A stretch of 64,000 nucleotides of DNA, taken from NCBI GenBank assembly GCA_963762615.1, contig CAVXLG010000013.1:1302001-1366000 (forward strand), in the 5' to 3' direction. Positions 60,963-64,000 of this stretch are shown one piece after another (the first letter of the stretch is position 1; each line of letters starts with the position of its first letter). The stretch is from PALSA-505 sp963762615. GTDB lineage: Bacteria > Actinomycetota > Actinomycetes > Streptosporangiales > Streptosporangiaceae. Under the pieces are notes generated by a model. The model was given only the letters and a program-made list of their open reading frames with translations. It had not been told where the DNA came from and made no database searches. The translations under genes were made by a program, and so were the position numbers.

Positions 60963-62612
60963 TCAGCCAGGTGCCGGGCGGAAGGTCCACTGCTGGTTCG
61001 CGCCGCCGTCGGGCTCCCACTGGTCGAGCGGGGCGCCCGGCCGGGTGGACAGGCCGGGGACCTCGACGTCATCCAGGCTGTTGACGCTGGCGATGGTGTA
61101 GGAGCCGGCCGGGTCCCGCCTGATGACGAACTGCTGGTTGCCGCGCCCCCGGTAGGGCCACTGGTCAACCGCGGCGCCGCCGGACGTGGAGTGGCCCGCG
61201 ACGTCCATCGACTCGCCGTCCAGGACAGAGGTGATCGAGTACAGGCCGCAGCCGAGCCCGGTGATTTTCCACCGCTGACCGGCGCCCTGATGCAGCGGCC
61301 ACTGGTCCAGGCCGGTGCCTTCGGCGGTCTGGCGGCCCGGGACGTCGATGACGTCGCCGCTGTGTACGTTGCTGATGTAGTACGTCCCGCTGGCCAGCGG
61401 GCCGGGCGCGCAGGCCGGCTGGATCCGGCGCAGCCGGGCCAGCAGGCTGGCGTTCGCCGCGCGGTCCCAGCCGGTATCCAGCACGCCGTAGGTTTCCGGC
61501 GCGCGGTAGACGCGGCCCTGGCCGGGCAGCCCGCGGGACTGGGTGCCGTTGATGGCCCAGTAGGACCAGCCCAGGTCGTGGTAGCCCAGGTACCGGGTGA
61601 CGACGCTGAACCACAGGCCGAGGTCGGCCGGGCTGCGGCTGGAGACGCAGGTGTCCGAGGTGTTGCACGTGCCGAACTCGCCGATCCACAGCGGTTCCCT
61701 GCCGACCAGGTATCCCCAGTCCGGCTGGATCTGCGCCACCCAGGCGTCATAGCTGGCCACGCCGCGATGCCCGGGGCTGTAGGCGTGCGCCTCGTAGACC
61801 ACGTGACCGGCCATGGTCAGGCGCACCGGCAGGCTGGCCACCCCGGCCAGGTCGCGGGCGTAGTGGGTGCCCTCGACGAAGATCAGCAGGCTCGGATCCG
61901 CGCGCTGCACTGCGTCGCCGGCCGCCGTGGCCGCGGCGTGCCAGTCCACCGAAGGGTCGGGGCCGCCCCAGGCGGCGCGGCCGCGCGGCTCGTTGCGCAG
62001 GTCTGCCCCGATCACCTGCGGGGTGCCCTTGAACTGGGCGGCCATCGCCTCCCAGTCGGCCAGCCAGGCCGACTGCGGGTAGCCGGAGTTGTACCACAGC
62101 GTGTTGCCGTCGGTGGCCGAGCAGCACCACTCGGCGTCGCTGCTGTGGTTGTCCAGCACGATCATCAGGCCGGCCCGGGCCAGGTCCCGCACCACCTGCT
62201 CGAAGATCGTGTCCGCGCGCTCCCCCCGGAACTGCGGGTTCGCTGTCAGGTAGGCCGGCGAGACCAGCGGGTCGGCCTGCCACATCTGGTTCGACCAGGG
62301 CAGCCGGACGCCGTTGAAGCCCATCGACACGATCCGGCTGATGATCGCCGAGATGGGCTGGCTGGCCAGGCCGCCCACCACGTACTCCGGGGATTCCGCG
62401 CCGTACCAGTTGACCATGCTGAGCTTGACCCGCCGGCCGCGGGCATCCACGATGGATGCCCCGCTGGTGTGCAGCGGGAACGCGATGCCGGCATCCGGCC
62501 CCCGCGAGCCGGGGGGCGCCGCGCCGGCCTGATGCGCCGCAGAGCACCCGGCCGGCAGCACGATGGCAGCGGCCACGGCCGCCGCCATGACCAGCGGGCG
62601 GATTCTCGCCAT
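60963..62612 (-). CDS. GH5-family glycoside hydrolase lipoprotein with ricin-type lectin domain
   Basis: This 549-residue protein has a lipoprotein signal (MAAAVAAAIVLPAGCSAA). The GH5 domain has IVDARGRRVKLSMVNWYGAE, LDNHSSDAEWCC, VIGADLRNEPRGRAAWGG (N-E-P, acid/base Glu) and PLWIGEFGTCNTSDTC (nucleophile Glu). From about residue 400 a ricin B-like beta-trefoil (CBM13) has LASGTYYISNVHSGDVIDVP, QWPLHQGAGQRWKITGLGCG and VDQWPYRGRGNQQFVIRRDP. It is surface-anchored and would cleave plant or fungal glucans and bind sugars. Confidence 0.9.
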   Translation of the reverse strand: MARIRPLVMAAAVAAAIVLPAGCSAAHQAGAAPPGSRGPDAGIAFPLHTSGASIVDARGRRVKLSMVNWYGAESPEYVVGGLASQPISAIISRIVSMGFNGVRLPWSNQMWQADPLVSPAYLTANPQFRGERADTIFEQVVRDLARAGLMIVLDNHSSDAEWCCSATDGNTLWYNSGYPQSAWLADWEAMAAQFKGTPQVIGADLRNEPRGRAAWGGPDPSVDWHAAATAAGDAVQRADPSLLIFVEGTHYARDLAGVASLPVRLTMAGHVVYEAHAYSPGHRGVASYDAWVAQIQPDWGYLVGREPLWIGEFGTCNTSDTCVSSRSPADLGLWFSVVTRYLGYHDLGWSYWAINGTQSRGLPGQGRVYRAPETYGVLDTGWDRAANASLLARLRRIQPACAPGPLASGTYYISNVHSGDVIDVPGRQTAEGTGLDQWPLHQGAGQRWKITGLGCGLYSITSVLDGESMDVAGHSTSGGAAVDQWPYRGRGNQQFVIRRDPAGSYTIASVNSLDDVEVPGLSTRPGAPLDQWEPDGGANQQWTFRPAPG

Positions 62613-62724
62613 CGTGGTGGCTTTCTCCCGGGATCAGCCGATCGGCACCTGACCATTATCGAGGTGACCGTCCGGCCGGGCGGCCCGATTGTCCCGGCCT
62701 CCCCCACGGCCTCGCGGCTCGGGC

Positions 62725-62979
62725 CGTGACCTGCCGGATCCGGTGGTTCGGCCGACCGCAGATCAGCAGGCCGCCGACGCCGTCGGGGGCCACCCAGCGC
62801 GGCTCGGGCTCTGACCTCCCGGATCCGCCGTTCGGCCGAGTGCAGATCAGCAGGCTGCCCGCGCCATCGGGGGGGCACCCAGCGCGGCCCGGGCCGTGAC
62901 CTCCCGGATCCGCGGTTCGGCCGGCCGCAGATCAGCAGGGTGCCCGCGCCGTCGGCGGCCACCGCGCTGGTGCCGCCGA
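62725..62979. repeat. Three tandem 85-bp repeats
   Basis: Units start near 62725, 62810 and 62895, each with GACCTCCCGGATCCG, GTTCGGCCG, CAGATCAGCAGG and a GCGCGGC-type end. The period is 85 bp in both intervals. They lie in the gap between the GH5 and acylase genes. No gene is seen on them; the antisense frame is open, but the repeats look intergenic. Confidence 0.75.
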
Positions 62980-63114
62980 ACCGGCCGCGATGGCGTCCGG
63001 ATGGGCCTGCCTATCCGGGCCGAAACGCGGTTCAATGTGTCGGGACACGTCAATGACACCAGCGGCGGCGTGGTGTGCGGCACCGCGCCGGACGCGACCG
63101 CGGAGGTGACTCGG

Positions 63115-64000
63115 GTGACGGGAATCAGGTACCGCGTGACGGGCGGACGGTTCGCGGTTATCGGGATCAGCGCCGCGCTGGTGGCGATGGTCGCGCTTCC
63201 TGGTGCCGCTCCCGCGGCCGCACGCGACACCGGCTCCGCGGCGGCGTCCCGGGCGACGCCGGCCGGGACCGTGGTGGGGAACGGCACGGACCGAGCGGTG
63301 ATCTGCCGGGACTCCTACGGGGTGCCGAGCATCTACGCGAAATCCATCGCCGGCATGTGGTTCGGCGCGGGCTGGGCGCAGGCCCAGGACCGGCTCGTCC
63401 AGCTCGAGCTGACCCGGCGTGCCGTCGAGGGAACCCTGTCCCAGATCCTGGGCCCGTCCGAGCTCAGCCAGGACGAGACCGTGCGGACGCTGTTTTACAC
63501 CCCGGCTGAGCTGCGCGCCCAGTATCTCTCCCTGCCTGCCTCGGTCCGCGCGGCGCTGGTGGCCTTCTCGAAGGGGATCAACGCCTACGAGGACGCGGCC
63601 TACACCAGCGCCGCGAGCGAGCAGGCCGATGTTCCCTACGAGTTCCTCGTGCTGGGCAAGCTGCTGGGCGAAAGCGGCCCGTACCGGCCCGCGCCGTGGC
63701 GGCCCGTCGATTCCGTCGCGGTTGGCAACTACCTGGCCCGGGAGTTCGGCGGCGGCGGCGGCAGCGAGCTGCAGAACCTGCAGTTCCTCAACTACATGAC
63801 CGCCGAGCTGACGGCCAAGGGCGACAAGAATCCTGTCACCGACGCAGCCAAGATCTTCAACGACGCGCGCTGGCTCAACGACCCGACCGCGCCGACAACG
63901 GTGCCCGGCTCCGCCGCCCGCCCGGGCTCGGCCCCGCGCTCGCAGGCCGGCGCCGCGATCCTCAGCATCAAGCACACGCTCGCCGATCTCTCCGGCGTCA
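63115..64000 (+). CDS. Penicillin acylase family protein, N-terminal part (cut by window edge)
   Basis: GTG 63115 (GGAGGTGA upstream) opens a signal peptide (RFAVIGISAALVAMVALPGA) and the acylase alpha-subunit: AVICRDSYGVPSIYAKSIAG, WFGAGWAQAQDRLVQLELTR, then FYTPAELRAQYLSLPASVR, APWRPVDSVAVGNYLAREFG. Such enzymes are Ntn hydrolases that self-cleave; the Ser nucleophile at the beta-chain start lies beyond the window. Likely an exported amidase/acylase, perhaps for acylated lactones or beta-lactams. Confidence 0.85.
   Translation, partial: MTGIRYRVTGGRFAVIGISAALVAMVALPGAAPAAARDTGSAAASRATPAGTVVGNGTDRAVICRDSYGVPSIYAKSIAGMWFGAGWAQAQDRLVQLELTRRAVEGTLSQILGPSELSQDETVRTLFYTPAELRAQYLSLPASVRAALVAFSKGINAYEDAAYTSAASEQADVPYEFLVLGKLLGESGPYRPAPWRPVDSVAVGNYLAREFGGGGGSELQNLQFLNYMTAELTAKGDKNPVTDAAKIFNDARWLNDPTAPTTVPGSAARPGSAPRSQAGAAILSIKHTLADLSGV

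Noticed and set aside
62246..62962. 238-residue open frame on the - strand over the 85-bp repeats
   Set aside because: It overlaps the GH5 gene in another frame and its only regularity comes from the DNA repeats.

Overview
The window is high-GC (about 70 % in most coding regions), densely packed actinobacterial DNA. GTG starts are frequent, genes often overlap by 4 nt (ATGA/GTGA), and the families are typical of soil actinomycetes: CGNR zinc-finger regulator, LAL-type and NB-ARC LuxR regulators, NarL-type two-component pairs, F420/LLM oxidoreductase, PAC2 protein, PucR regulator and an EgtE-like lyase. I see no rRNA, no intact tRNA, no CRISPR array and no complete transposon. The genus cannot be fixed from the sequence alone.

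Layout. 1-755: divergent MFS transporter and CGNR regulator sharing a 19-bp palindrome. 1028-4780: remnant of an integrative element. Two 60-bp tRNA-Gly(TCC) 3'-end fragments lie exactly 3,000 bp apart; between them are the tail of a tyrosine integrase, a DUF885 hydrolase and a translationally coupled two-gene cassette of small proteins. 5016-10104: lower-GC C45-type hydrolase, a frameshifted AHSA1-like gene, GNAT, bifunctional-nuclease-domain protein, DUF899 protein and a hypothetical. 10562-13375: large LAL LuxR regulator. 13831-16341: osmoprotectant ABC transporter whose ATPase carries a large internal deletion. 16506-22625: redoxin, a NarL-type sensor/regulator pair, YjbR-like protein, tandem-GNAT protein, lipoprotein and MBL hydrolase. 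22845-25302: soluble histidine kinase with two LuxR-type regulators.

25299-37812 is the most distinctive block: eleven minus-strand genes, mostly overlapping, that look like one cell-surface polysaccharide operon. It has two GT2 glycosyltransferases, a GT2-flippase fusion, an HprK-like P-loop protein, large membrane proteins, a CPBP protease, two metallophosphoesterases (one secreted, with a Ser/Pro linker) and a secreted HAF-repeat protein. None of the named polysaccharide systems I know matches it as a whole.

37993-51511 holds housekeeping and regulatory genes: SpoIIAA-like, PRC-barrel, an NB-ARC LuxR regulator with a frameshift, Asp/Glu racemase, GrpB, PucR, histidine phosphatase, a repeat-bearing membrane protein, a frameshifted coiled-coil protein, uracil-DNA glycosylase, LLM oxidoreductase, SRPBCC and PAC2. 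51623-56515 has an ICMT-type methyltransferase and an ABC exporter divergent from a second NarL-type two-component pair, paralogous to the first. 56550-64000 has an EgtE-like PLP enzyme, a b561-like membrane protein, an OmpR-type regulator with a histidine kinase that carries a low-complexity insert inside its ATPase domain, a GH5/ricin-lectin lipoprotein, an 85-bp triplicate repeat, and the start of a penicillin-acylase family protein cut by the window edge.

Five genes carry single frameshifts. At three of them the break falls on the same heptamer, AGAATCC, and removing one A restores the expected protein. Either sequencing/assembly indels or real decay could explain this, so those genes are marked as pseudogenes with that caveat.
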